From positions 124,272,800-124,336,799 of the forward strand of contig OY821518.1 in the NCBI GenBank assembly GCA_963682025.1: a stretch of 64,000 bases of DNA. Reading direction: 5' to 3'. Below, one piece after another: positions 8,811 to 20,329 of this stretch (its first letter is position 1; every line of letters starts with the position of its first letter). The DNA comes from Cordilura impudica. Its lineage: Eukaryota > Arthropoda > Insecta > Diptera > Scathophagidae. The notes below the pieces were generated by a model. It worked only from the letters and a program-made list of their open reading frames with translations, made no database searches and was not told the origin of the DNA. Both the position numbers and the translations under genes were made by a program.

Positions 8811-10329
8811 AGCTTTAGTGACATCTTAACGCCAATATTATTAAAACCGATTAGCATGCTTTCAATATTTTCTGCATAGTTTTGTGCTTTTGAGTTTCCA
8901 AGGAATTCTGATATAACCAGCTGCATAAAGTCAAATGCTGTCTTTTGCATATCCGACAGATGACCATAAAAATCTTCATCTTGTAATAATTTTCTTATAT
9001 CGGGTCCAACGAGCATTCCTAGAAAAGGTAATTTACATTGAATGAAATAAATTATTTCTTAAAACCGTATGTTACCTTCTTTTAATTTTGCTGCAGATAA
9101 TCTGGGGAAAATTGTTTGAATGCGTTTGAAAGCATTTCCTTGTGTATTTAAGCTTTTAATCAAATTTTTCACCACGCCCAACTTAATATGCAGCGGTGGA
9201 AGTATGACCTTATCTTTTGGGACAAGGGATTCATGGATTCCATTTAAGTCACCAATAATATTTTCTTTACGTTCTTCGAAATATTTAATATGATAATGGC
9301 TGCTGGTAGCACGTGAATCCCATTTACAAAGAAAGCACATATATTTTATGTATCCTGTTTGCATTCCAGTCAACATTGTAATCATTTTGAAGTCTGCGCA
9401 TACTTCCCATTTATATTTATAGTATTCAATTTTATTTAAGAGATTTGAAATATTTGCGTATGTTTCCTCCTTTTTTGTGGAATACGCAACCGGTATTGAT
9501 GGATGCTGATTTCCATTGTGCAGTAAAACTGCTTTTAAGCTGTGTTTTGAACTATCTATAAATAGTCGCCAAGCGGAAGAGACTAGTGGAAGCTTTAGCT
9601 ATTTTAGAACCTCTTAAATACTGCAACAGTATACAAGTTCATCTGATTTTTTAAAATGACTTTCCAGATCGGCGTGTCTTTTTTTGGAAATGTAACTTTT
9701 ACATCGGCTTTTATCAAATTCCTGTTTTTCAATCTGGAACATAATATTTCAGCTTTCTCTTTTGTTAGCCCTAAATCTCTTACAAGATCTTCAAAATAAG
9801 CTTGGTCTACCAAATTAGGACATATGTTTAAACCATCAAGAGGCAAGTAACTTATATATGATATGTTTTCAACCGCCGCTGTTATTTCTGTATTGGCGAC
9901 TGTCATATTGGCCGAAAATGTATATGTAGGCGGTTCAGGCACCGGAACACCTTCACAGCGCACTTCTGGTAAAATGACATTATTTGTTGCTTCGTATGTC
10001 TTTGTCGCGTAGTGCCTTTGGCTTCTACCAAATTTGTAAGTTACGCAGAAATAGCATATATCTGATTTGTGATCTTCAGGTTCAATCCATGTAATAGGCG
10101 CAGAAAATGGCAGCGCCTTAGTACCGCCTTTGTACCAGGTCAAAAGACCACTTTCGCAAGTAGTACATACGGTTTTTGGTATCCAAGCTTCAGATAAAAA
10201 TCGTATTCCAAAGAAAAGAAAATATGGTTTTTCAATTGTAGGCAATATCTTTCTTCTGCTTTGATTGTGCGTAAAATGTCCACAAATAAAACAAAACCAA
10301 TCTCTTAATTTGCAAACAGAATCCGCCAT
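8811..10329 (-). pseudogene. 'LPPLHIKLG'-family DNA transposase, broken copy
   Basis: Starts at the ATG at 10329. The first 241 codons carry FCFICGHF, VCTTC and CYFC, probably a zinc-binding N-terminus. A frame change with stops near 9604 separates it from WRLFIDSSK, IKYMCFLCKWDSR and LPPLHIKLG. A short intron at 9019-9075 (GT-AG, after KEG) is at exactly the same position as in the copy at 15374-16944. The frame ends at MSLKLH (8811), where the inverted-repeat arm begins. The family is one I know as a widespread uncharacterised protein in insects, Hydra and other animals; see the intact copy. The N-terminal zinc cluster here is fuller than in that copy. Non-functional. Confidence 0.8.
9019..9075 (-). 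other. Intron in transposase pseudogene
   Basis: 57 bp, GT-AG, pyrimidine-rich 3' end. It splits the codon after LKE in phase 1, the same as the intron at 15977-16043. Confidence 0.8.
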
Positions 10330-11560
10330 GCTTATTTAAGCTTTAACTTTTCTTGTTTTATATTAATTTTAGTAAAAATCACACCAGATATGTACTGCTT
10401 AGTAGCTCAATTATGCTTGAATTTTTCTTTTATTTTTTATTATTAATTTTAGTAAATATCACACCCGATTTGTAAGTCACAGCTGACTAGACGCGAGAAC
10501 TCAGTGTTTGGCCCGGCCGAACTTGATGCCGTTTTTACCTGTTTTGTATATGTTGGTGTATAATTTTACTAATTAAGCATAAAGAGCTTTGTTTACAACA
10601 ATGGTGTCTTTGGTGACCCCCACTGAAATTTTTCGGCAAACATTTTCGTAGAATATTTTAATCCTTAAATGTCCTTTTTTAAAGGATATTTTTTGATTTT
10701 CTCGAAAAAATGGTCAAATTTACCCATAAAGAGACCAGTTAGAGGGTTAAGATCTTCCACAAAAATAATCCCCATACAATTCCACAATACAACTCTGACC
10801 ATAAGAATTCTCTCAGACATTAACTTACACCATTTTTTTCATAAAGTATAATGCTCCCTTCGACCAAAAAATGAAAACTTTGACCCACTGTAAAAAAATA
10901 CTCAGACGTGCTGGACCATAAGTTTATTCTACAAAAATGATCTACTCAACATAACATTTCAGAATTATAGGGTCGCTGTTCTGTTCCAAAAATGCTGTTG
11001 GACAGTGTAATGGGTTAACGTTCTGGGATATATCCCAAATTTTAGGAAGGAAAGATATACCTATTTTTTATAAAATTTTAAGTAGGGCTTTTAAAAATTC
11101 AACAGTATTTGCAAAATGTTTTAATTTTTTTAATAAATTGTCTTTCATTTGCTTGGGGTCATATGTGACCCCAATTCCAAAAGGGTTAATGGGGTCGTAT
11201 TATTTTTTCCGAAACCCTAGGCTATGAAGATAAAACATAGCATTTAAAAGTAGAGAAATGATTAACTTTTGATATAAAGGATTTAGAAAGATTACATATA
11301 CAGAATATTTCACAAAAATTCCATTTTTCACGAAATCCGCAAAAATAAAATGTTTGTCAAAAAAATTTTGGCATAGGGATTTAGCCAAAAATTCACACAA
11401 TTAATCTCTTACATGTACTTAATAAAATTCTGAAGCGCCATACCCATTTTTTTAAATTTTGTTTAAGAAAATTTTTTAAAGCTTGAAAAAGGAGTTTTAA
11501 AAATGTTATCAAAAAAAATTCCCATTTTCGGTATCAATGCGCAATAGGTTAACAACGTGG
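10330..11560. other. Non-coding; possible relic with GGGGTCA motifs
   Basis: 10361-10390 is duplicated at about 10440-10470 (TTAATTTTAGTAAAxATCACAC). The text GGGTTAA and GGGGTCATATGTGACCCC (11157-11174, palindromic) recalls the ends of piggyBac-like elements, but no transposase frame is seen, so this is only a hint. Confidence 0.25.
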
Positions 11561-12235
11561 TAATAAAACAATACTTTACATCTAAGTACTTATAGGTATA
11601 GAGACCAAAAAAACATATTGGCTTTAATTAATTTCCCGAACTTTAAAAAAATGCCCTCAAATTTCATGATTTTTTTTTTTTTTTGGCACAAAGTGGTCTG
11701 GGGCTTTTGCTATTTCTTGGCGAGTTTTCATTCGATTTTGAAGTTTATAGCTTTTTGAAAAAATAATTTAATAGTGATCCCGATTCGGAAAATTCAAACT
11801 ATAGAACGAAGTTTTCGTAAAATCTGAAAAAAATATTTTTCCCATATTAACACAATTGAAATTTTCAATCGATTTCCGGCACGACTTTTCTTTATGCGAT
11901 TGTTCCCCGCCTCTCCCCAAAATCGCATTTTAATTTTTAAGGAAATCGAATCTATATGTCTCGTGAAATAATTTTAAAATTAATTAAAAACTCATACTGA
12001 TAATTAATTTATTAAAAAAAAGTTTTTACGAAAATTAATTTATAAAGTCTTATGACATGATTGAGTTAGAAATTATTCAATCTCAAAATCTATAGACATA
12101 TTAAAAATTTTTAATTCAAATATCACCAAAAAATTATTAATAAAATTTTAATTTTAAGAAAGGAAAAAGATATTTGTATTGAAATATTGTGTAAAATTTA
12201 TATGTATATGTTTGAAATTGTGTATTTATATGATA
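11561..12235. other. No recognised content
   Basis: AT-rich sequence with homopolymer runs, no frame or clear repeat. Confidence 0.4.
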
Positions 12236-12610
12236 CTAGCAGACTCCATTCCTCGAAATTCGAGCGCAAATTCTAGGAAATTTTATCTTTTCATTAAATA
12301 AAGACCCTAAAAGTATGCTAATCAATTATAGCCAATTCACAAATCAACACGAAACACAAACTCATTTTTATTACAAACACATTAACAAATTTAATAAACA
12401 CACACATAGCATTGTATAATTTTATGTATGCGTTAGTAGCAACTTTAAATGCACTTTGAGTAAAACTAAGGAAAAATTTAAAAATCTGTAAATCTGCAAA
12501 TCGACTAAAAAGGAATACCTTTCAAGTAATATACGTTTGGTCAAAATCGGGATAAAATGGTAGAATAAAATATCAGTCACAAGAAATCCCTAGCCTATTA
12601 ATATTATAGA
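12236..12610 (-). mobile_element. Short non-autonomous Helitron
   Basis: On the minus strand it starts A|TCTATAATATTAATAGG (5' TC) and ends with hairpin CTCGAATTTCGAG, 12 bases, then CTAG|T at 12239-12236. A/T flanks, 5' TC, 3' hairpin and CTAG are the Helitron hallmarks. 375 bp, no coding. A second copy is at 27388-27725. Confidence 0.85.
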
Positions 12611-13120
12611 TTTACGTTTTTAGTTCAAACATTTTTTTTTCTTGTCGCTCTCTTTAGCTATTTATAATAAATTTAAAATTTATTTTTTGTCTGTTAATAA
12701 AAGAAATTAACAGAAATTGAAAATCATAACTACGATATCGTTTTATGTTATATATCCCAACACAAATAGTATTTTTAAAAGTCAAAGGGTGTTTTGCGTT
12801 AACTATTAAAAAATAATTATATATCACTAAAAACTTTGGATTAATTAAGTGTAATGATTTCTTTTTATATGTTTGTTACTATATATGTATTTATGTTTGC
12901 AATATATGTGTGCTTGTTTTATATGTACGTTTGTATGGCTGAATGTGCCAGTGTGTGTATTTTGGATGTGTATGAATTTGATACATATTTAACAAAAAAA
13001 ATTATAAATTAGCAAAAAAAATTAATTTATTTAATTTAAAAAAAAAAACTAAATACAGCAAATTACGTTTAAAAATAATATTAAAAGGCGTCGAAAAAAT
13101 AAAAAAATTAATAAAAATAA
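12611..13120. other. AT-rich spacer
   Basis: No coding frame; a loosely TG-rich stretch lies at 12890-12980. Confidence 0.4.
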
Positions 13121-13790
13121 ACAAGTAAGAAAATTATAGTCTGTATAGACCGACCACACGATACCGAATACCATGCGTTTAGAGAATCTACATCTCAGGT
13201 CCAACTAATCACATATAGAAAATAAGCGTAAACCAAATTTGATTGTCATTGTTATTACTTTTTTTGCCTTCGGATATGAAAAACTTCATACCGGATGTTT
13301 CACTTATATGGGGACTAGGTCGTAAAATGGACGGATCCTGGCTATATTTCGTAACGTCACTTATTTTTTACAAAAAGAATCGGCTTCATATGGGGTCTAT
13401 TGTCCTATAGCCTTTATGGACTATTGATTAATCGGTGTAATAAACACACACAAACCCAATTTGAAGGAGATCTATATGATAATTTGGTTCTTATGGCCAT
13501 TGAAGTCGATTTTATAGGGGTTATTTGTAAGGGGACTAGGTCTGAACATGAACCGAATTTCACCAATTTCAATAGTGTTTGTGCTCTGGCTGGTAGAAGC
13601 TTACATACTAAATTTCAACAGCATATATTCACATTTGCGAACTGTATTTTGATTACAAGGCTTACATGGACACATAGACGGCCGGACATCGTTAAACTGA
13701 CTCAGAAAGAGAAAGTTCAAATATTTTTGGTAGTTACAAATATCAGCATAAAGTCATTAAAGCCTAACCAGATAGTGGTATAGGATCTAA
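13121..13790 (+). repeat. GACG-repeat element (mini-me/DINE-like), diverged full-length copy
   Basis: Begins ACAAGTAAGAAAATTATAGT and ends near GTGGTATAGGATCTA. The GACG tract is reduced to about two units (13677-13686). More diverged than the copies at 17913 and 59211, so probably older. Confidence 0.85.
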
Positions 13791-14435
13791 AAATTTTTGT
13801 CGAATGAACCCTGGACAAAAATGATAGTGGGATCTGTCAACAAATGATTCTGCCAATGTTTTTCGTTGTTCCCTTAATTAGGATTTATGGGGCTTTTCAC
13901 AAAAGACAAGAAAAATATATATTACACATGCAAAATAGTCGATATAATAATACGATTCAATACAGCCGAAAGAAATTATATAGCTGGAGACCAATATAAT
14001 TGGTATGTATAAGTTAAGAAATTTATTAAAATTTATTCATTTACTTACTACCTCCTTCAGTTCTCTGAATATTTCACCAAATAAAACAGAAGTTTGCCCA
14101 CGTAATAATATTTATATTTAAATATTCTTACTATTATTTATTTATTCAATTTTCCATTTTTTTTTCTTTTTTTTAACTATTCTCAAACAAAATTGTTAAA
14201 TTTTAATTTAATTTTGCCCCCCCTCTTATTTTTCTTTCGCACCACCTAGTTACTTCAAATATACAACTCTCACTGAAGAAAAATTGAAACAAAACAAACC
14301 ATTGGAATAAAATTTCTGCCAGAAAATTTCAAAGCTATAGTGATTGAATTTGAATTTTAAGATAAAACTTGTACAATAAAATTAAGAAGAGTAGAAAAAA
14401 AATGAATGAAACGTTTTCGGAGTAGAAGAAAGTGA
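13791..14435. other. No recognised content
   Basis: AT-rich; no frame or repeat relationship seen. Confidence 0.35.
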
Positions 14436-14754
14436 TCACGACGGATATACTGAATTACTTAGGCACACGGATGTATGATGTTTAAGTAGGGCAAATTTTT
14501 TCAACGGTTTTGGGGCTTGATTAATAATATTACGGTATTTTTAATTTCTAGAATTGAAGATTACGACAACTGAAGAATGAAAATGCTCATCGATTTTGCT
14601 TTTTTGACAGCAATTAAATATTTAATTGCAAGGCAAAGATAAATGGATATTTCAAACCATAAGTTCCGTAAATTCCTTTAGACAGATATTCGCGTCACAA
14701 ACAGATACTTAACTAAAAAAAATAAATTGTACAGTTTCTGAAAATCTGTAATTA
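14436..14754 (+). pseudogene. hAT transposase relic, copy 1 left part
   Basis: Frames joined across stops give YTELLRHTDV, then LIDFAFLTAIKYLI and GKDKWIF, blocks of the hAT C-terminal half. The text continues on the far side of the inserted transposon at 17722. The last bases TTA are the target duplication. Confidence 0.65.
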
Positions 14755-15260
14755 CACTGTGGAACATTTTTGGGATTATTGTCTGGGGGGTGAGAAATTC
14801 CAAGTCAGGATGACGGTACTAGGTCAGTATAGTAAAACCCTCAAAGGGTTTGGCGTTCGTATGTGTCAGTTTTTTTTTATGACCTTTTAAATTTTTTCCT
14901 TATCTTGATGTTTTTTTGCTTAGTTGTAACATTTTGGCAAAAACGTAGTTTAACATAATTAAAGAAATTGTGGAGAACCACTGCTCCGATTTTGATGAAA
15001 CAAACTCAAAAAAATTTAAAATTACAATTTCTTTAATCCGTTCATATAATGTTTTTCTTTATAATCAACAGTTTTGCCGGTAAAAATAAATTTGTGGAGA
15101 AAAAAAAATATTTTTTTGCCTAAAAATTAAATTTTTTTTTTTTAAATCATAAAAAATCCAAAACGGAAAAAAAGATCAAGTGTTATTAATTTCGTGTAAA
15201 GTCACATAACCTATAAACAAAATGCGACATAGATCATAGAAATCGATTAACGCGTTCTGC
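14755..15260 (+). repeat. Left terminal inverted repeat of 14.7-kb element
   Basis: Pairs with 17236-17718. The outer 155 or so bases are about 95% identical by eye; the inner part drifts, with blocks such as GATGAAACAAA and GTAAAGTCACATAAC still shared. Confidence 0.85.
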
Positions 15261-15373
15261 TTTCATTTACAATTAAGTGAAGGTATCCCATTTTAACAAG
15301 AATATTGATATTTGTTTTTATTCCAAAAAGTGTCATTTATCGCCTTTTTTATAAATTTTATCTTTATTTATTT

Positions 15374-16944
15374 TTATAAATATTGCCTAGACTTTTTTGA
15401 TGGTGGTTTTTCGGGACTAGTGGCATCGCATTCATCGCTATCATCAGTTTCTGAACCACACATAATGTCAATGTGTGACTCCACTGTTGGCCCTTCTGCA
15501 TCTCCTGAAAATTCTTTATCATCAAGATCATCCTTGTCTTGCCACACAAGCTTACTCCACCAGCAAATTTCCGCAATTATTGCACTCGGCGACTTTTTGC
15601 CTCTATATCTGTAAGTTTTTGTTTTACTAAAATGAGTTTGAAAAAATAAAAAATCAGTATTACCTCATTTCAAATGGCATAGCAACTTGATGATAGCGTT
15701 CATCTTGTTCATCAGATTCGGTAGCCAATTGTTTGCTGAAGTAGTCCAGATGATGATGTAAATAATGGATTTTCAAGGACATGTGGACACCAATTCCCGA
15801 GAATGCTCTTAACATCCTTGCGACAGAAACATCGTAGTTGTTAGAACGATGCTTTCCCAACAAGCCTTCTAATACTTCTTTGATTGCCTGCCATGCATTC
15901 AATTCAGCGTCAATCAGAAGATTGTTGAATGCGTAACTTTTAATCAGCTTTCGTATACCTGGACCATTTAGTACGCCTGATTGGAAAAAATTAATTTGTT
16001 AAGATGGAAAATCATAGGAAATGAATGTGATATTATAACTTACCTTCTTTAATTTTACTTTCGCTGAGTCTCGGGTAAATTAGTTTCAAACACAAGAAAA
16101 CTTCATCTCTTTTGGCGACAGTTTGGATAAAATTCTTAACAATTCCAAGTTTAATATGCAGTGGAGGCAGCAATATCTTCTCCTTCGGCACTAGAGGCTC
16201 ACGAATAATATTGGCCGTTTGTAACCTGCTGTGCTCTCTGAGTTTCCATCCGTGGCATGCATATTGGTCACCGGAAAATCGTGTGTCCCAATCGCACAAA
16301 AAGCACATATATTTTATATAGCCGCTTTGAAGACCGCAAAGCATTGCTACAACTTTTAAATCGCAGCATATGCGCCACATATGTTTGGCGTAGTTAACCA
16401 TTTTTAAAATATTTTCCAGTGCATCATATGTTTCTTTCGTTTCTGTACTATAGGCGATTGGAACTGAAGGTTTTTTATTGGTCTTATGCAGTAAAACCGC
16501 CTTCAAGCTGAGTTTTGAACTGTCAGTAAATAATCTCCAGTCATCTGCTTCATATTTTATTTCCATTGCGTCCATCAATTTTCCTACATCCGGGCAATAT
16601 GCAGAAGTTTTTTCATCATTCACAAGGAATAAACTTTGGAGTGCTGCCCGACGACTTCGATAAGCTGTGACTTTCACACCGGGTGCCAACAAATTGTTTG
16701 ATTTCAAAATGGAAGCCAGCTCTTCCGATTTATGCTGTGTTAATTCCAACTTGGCAACAATTGAATCAAGCTTATTTTGATTTATTAAAATTGGCTCATT
16801 GGATACTGATGGCTCGTATGTTTGAACAAAATCAGTACTGAAATTTCCCCTTTTTTTATGTGTTGAGACATATTGACCACAGCAGTAGCAAAAGCTATTT
16901 ATATCTGCCTTGCACAGTTCCATATTCTGTTCACTTTTGTTCAC
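15374..16944 (-). CDS. Putative transposase, 'LPPLHIKLG' family, three exons, open
   Basis: Exons 16944-16044, 15976-15664 and 15608-15374 join in frame to 482 codons; both introns are GT-AG. Visible blocks: FCYCCG (C19-x2-C22, start of a zinc cluster), WRLFTDSSK (D141), CCDLKVVAMLCG (D195), IKYMCFLCDWD (C214-x2-C217), LPPLHIKLG (259-267), HMSLKIHYLHHHLDYF (365-380), SDEQDERYHQ (388-397), AEICWW, and an acidic tail ending PSKKSRQ. D141, D195 and an acidic residue in 378-393 are my candidates for the DDE triad; the C-x2-C and H residues between them would fit the zinc or C/DxxH element of several eukaryotic transposases. Compared with the copy at 10329, about 100 residues after FCYCCG are missing in frame, so the second half of the zinc cluster is gone. 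AATAAA follows the stop. It presumably cuts and pastes the element in the nucleus. Family identity is from memory, mechanism is inference. Confidence 0.75.
15609..15663 (-). other. Intron 2 of the transposase gene
   Basis: 55 bp, GTAATAC...TTACAG; splits the Arg codon after PFEM. Confidence 0.85.
15977..16043 (-). other. Intron 1 of the transposase gene
   Basis: 67 bp, GTAAGTTATA...CAATCAG. Same position as the intron in the pseudogene copy, so it predates the split of the two subfamilies. Confidence 0.88.
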
Positions 16945-17235
16945 TTTTAAAAAACTGGAGAAAAATCACTTTTACTGTTCGCGTTCGTCGGCACTTGTTG
17001 AATGACAAAAATCACAGAACCAGTGTGAGAAAGAGAAGAAGTATAATGACAATGCATGTTTTATGTGAACATTACAGAACCAGTGTTGCCACATCAATAT
17101 TTCTCTTTTAGTACAGTAGAAAAATATGAGAGAGTTCGGCTTGTGAGTGTCAATGTTTTCTCCAAATAATGTTGTGCATATCTGGAGCAAATTTCTGAAA
17201 TTCATACATTTACCTAATTGTGAATAAATGAGAAA

Positions 17236-17718
17236 CGCGTGCATCGATTTTCATGATCTATGCCTTTTTTTGCTCATGAGTTATGTGACTTTACGCGAAA
17301 GTAATTAGTTTTGGCACTTTTTTCCATTTTGGATTTTTTATGAACTTAAAAAAAAAAAAATATTTAAATGTTTAGGCAAAAAATTCTTTTTTCCCTTCAT
17401 ACATTCATTTTTAACTTCGAAAGTGTTACACATATAGGAAAACGGTATAGAAACAGATTAGAGAAATTGTCATTCTTAATTTTTCTAAATTTGTTTCATC
17501 AAAATCATACAAGTGGTTCTCGAGTTATGTTAAACTACGTTTTTGCCAAAATGTTACAACTAAGCGAAAAAACATCAAGATAAGGAAAAAATTTAAAAGG
17601 TCATAAAAAAAAACTGACACATACGAACGCCAAACCATTTGAGGGTTTTACTATACTGACCTAGTACCATCACCCTGACTTGGAATTTCTCACCCCCCAG
17701 ATTGGCTGTTGTACTGTG
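17236..17718 (-). repeat. Right terminal inverted repeat of 14.7-kb element
   Basis: Reverse complement of the left end; terminus CACAGTACAACAGCCAATCT. Confidence 0.85.
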
Positions 17719-17721
17719 TTA

Positions 17722-17912
17722 CTATTTGAAATAGATATTTAAAAACTGGAAATGGAGATAGTTCATCTACAAAGCGATTTTTTTATAAAACTAAGAACAT
17801 TTTGGAAAAATATTTGCAAATATGGGATTTATAACACACGAACAGGTGCTGAAAAATTAAAGGCATGCTTTGGATCAACTTATTTATTTGAAACAGCATT
17901 TTTGCAATTAAA
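17722..17912 (+). pseudogene. hAT transposase relic, copy 1 right part (dimerisation region)
   Basis: Encodes MEIVHLQSDFFIKLRTFW and then KACFGSTYLFETAFLQL, the hAT C-terminal dimerisation block (consensus FGSTYxCExxFS). Cut off at 17912, where the GACG repeat starts. Confidence 0.8.
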
Positions 17913-18648
17913 CTATACGATACCCTATACCATGCGTTTAGAGACCCTATCTCTCAGGCCCAACTAACTGGATATAGAAGATAAGCATAAACCAAATTTG
18001 AGTGGAATTTTTATTAATTTTTTCGCCTGCAGATATGAAAAAGTTCATATCGGATGCTATATCTATATGGGGACTAGGCCCAAAAATTGACGATGACCAT
18101 GGACCTGACCATATTTGGTAAAGTCTCTTGTATTTTGTATATACAAACAAAATTGGAGAAGAATCAGTGCAATATTTTTGGTTTTTGATAGATTTAAGTG
18201 AAGATCTGGAAGCAGCTCTATATGGGGCCTATGACTAAGAGTTGTCCAATAGAGATCATTTTTGGACTACTGATTAATGGATGTAATATATGTTTGGATC
18301 TTATGGCAATATATGTTGATTTCGTAGGGGTCATTTGTATGGGGGCTAGGTCTGAACATGGACCGATTCTCACCAATGTCAATAGTGTTCATCCCATGAC
18401 CGAAAAAACATTAAATACCAAATTTCATCAAAATATTTTCATATTTGCGACCTGCAGTTTGATTACAAACTTTACATGGACACACAGACGGACGGACGGA
18501 CGGACGGACGGACATCGTTAAATCGAATCAGATAGTGATTCTGATTCGAGCGGTATAATTAAAGATGGGTCTAGGTCAAATATTTTTGGTTGTTACAAAC
18601 AGCAGCACAAAGTCATTATACCCAAACCACATAGTGGTATAGGGTATA
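17913..18648 (+). repeat. GACG-repeat element, copy lacking its 5' palindrome
   Basis: Starts at CTATACGATACCC inside the usual 5' end, runs through a (GACG)n tract at about 18488-18512 and ends with the hairpin CCACATAGTGG and GGGTATA. Its left neighbour is the hAT text CAATTAAA, the same hAT position as in the copy at 54213. Confidence 0.9.
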
Positions 18649-18654
18649 AAAATG

Positions 18655-19049
18655 AATAAAAAGTTTTCAGAGTACAGGCAAAGATAAATGGATATTTTAA
18701 ACCATAAGTCCCGTAAATGCTAAAACTAAAAAAATAGTGGAAAGGGTCTGAAAAACCTTCCTTCCTATTTGAAATACATATTTAAAAACTGGAAATGGGG
18801 ATAGTTCATCTACAAAACTTAGTTTTTATAAAACTAAGAACATTTTGGAGAAATACTTGGAAATATGAGATTTGTAACACACGAACATTTTCTAAAAAAT
18901 TAAAGACATGCTTTGGATCAATTTATGTATGCGAATCAGCATTTTCGCAATTAAAAATATTCAAATCAAAATATCGCAACAATTTAATGGATGAACACCT
19001 GGACTCCGGTCGAAGAAACTGCATTGCTACACAAACTACAAAAAAATAG
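18655..19049 (+). pseudogene. hAT transposase relic, copy 2 (C-terminal end)
   Basis: From GKDKWIF homologous text through MGIVHLQNLVF and FGSIYVCESAFSQLKI to KSKYRNNLMDEHL, the classic hAT C-terminal block. It runs uninterrupted past the position where copies 1 and 3 are broken by GACG repeats. Internal stops near 18720-18790. Confidence 0.8.
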
Positions 19050-20286
19050 TGGATGGAATGCAATGCAGAAGATCGAACACTACAGGATTTTCAAAGTAAA
19101 TTTAAATATTAATTACTTGTTTCTTTTTGTGTTTTTTTTTTTAATAAAACAATAAAATGAATTTTAAATAATTATATTTATATTATTACCACTTACGAGT
19201 ATATATCAATAAAAAAAAAAAAATAACCTATATAAAAAAGGTTTGGTGTTGTTGGTAAATAATTTCTTTCTATATATCGGTCTGAATTTGACCTCACTTT
19301 AAAATTAAAAACCTTAACATTTATTTTTCGTTCCATATGTTATAAATCTCAGTTTTATTTTAATGCGTTTACTTAATAAAAACAATAAATTTAATTTCTT
19401 TCACATTGTGTAATAAACATCTAGGAATAAAAAAAAAACAGAATTCAAATAAATATATCAATATCCGTTTTCCATTAAATAACATATTCGCCATATTGCT
19501 TTCGATTTCCATTTTTTTTTTGTTTTATTATCAATACATATTTGAGGCAACATAAAACAATATTGTCTGAAAATAAAAGCGAGGAAACCATCAGTTGCAC
19601 ATTACTTAACAGAAAAAAATGACACGTACATACTCAAATGGAATAAATACAAAAGAAAGGGATTTGCGAAAAGTTTAAAGCCGCGAGACTACTCAGTTAT
19701 TATTACGACATATGATTCATTGGACTCATTATATTCAGGAACCACATTTAAAAGAAATATTTTGTTATGGTTATATAATGCACTCAATATCCATTCAGTC
19801 TTTTGGCATTCTACTTAAAAAACGGTACCTTTAATAATACTTTTTAAGCCGTAGAAATGTTATATATAAAACGTTTATGTAAAAGCGTTAAAAAAAAACA
19901 GAAAAGTATCAACTCAAAACTTTTTTTTAAAAAAATGCATTTTGTGGTATAACCAATGACGCCAACTTCCAACTCAAAGGCGGTAAATTCGAAGCAAAAG
20001 CGCAAAAAAATAATTGAAATATATTCATTAATTTTCACAAAACATATATTATTTGTTCATTTGAGACAATCCACCATTTAGTGAAATATATTAAGTGTAT
20101 ATTAATAATAAAAATATAATATATGTTTAAAAAAAATATATTAAACCTGTTCATTTTGAAAGAAAAACGTGTAATTTTCTTCTTCATCTTCAGCCCATAG
20201 TATTTTTGATTAAATATAAATATTAGTTGTTTTTCTCAAATGTTTGAAGAGAATTAATTTTAATAGAAAGCTTAACTGGAATTTTA
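19050..20286. other. AT-rich spacer
   Basis: About 1.2 kb with poly-A/T runs. No coding frame or known repeat recognised. Confidence 0.4.
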
Positions 20287-20329
20287 TCTATATATATAAA
20301 ATTATTTTCTGTTTGTTTGTTTGTTTGTT

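Larger units (their letters stand above)
14755..17718 (-). mobile_element. Complete DNA transposon with long inverted ends (CMC-like?)
   Basis: 2,964 bp. The left end starts CACTGTGGAAC and the right end, reverse-complemented, starts CACAGTACAACAG. Both continue TCTGGGGGGTGAGAAATTCC. Flanking TTA at 14752-14754 and 17719-17721 is a 3-bp target duplication. The hAT relic at 18655 shows the corresponding unoccupied site (...CTATTTGAAATA), confirming the insertion. The gene inside is open across three exons. CAC ends with 3-bp duplications suggest the CACTA/Mirage/Chapaev (CMC) group, perhaps Chapaev3; that assignment is inference. MITE-like relatives lie at 34016-34542 and 58662-59210. Confidence 0.9.

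Noticed and set aside
11157..11174. piggyBac element end (GGGGTCA palindrome, TTAA nearby)
   Set aside because: No paired end and no transposase; kept only as a hint.
15312..15614. 100-codon plus-strand ORF
   Set aside because: Opposite strand of the last transposase exon.
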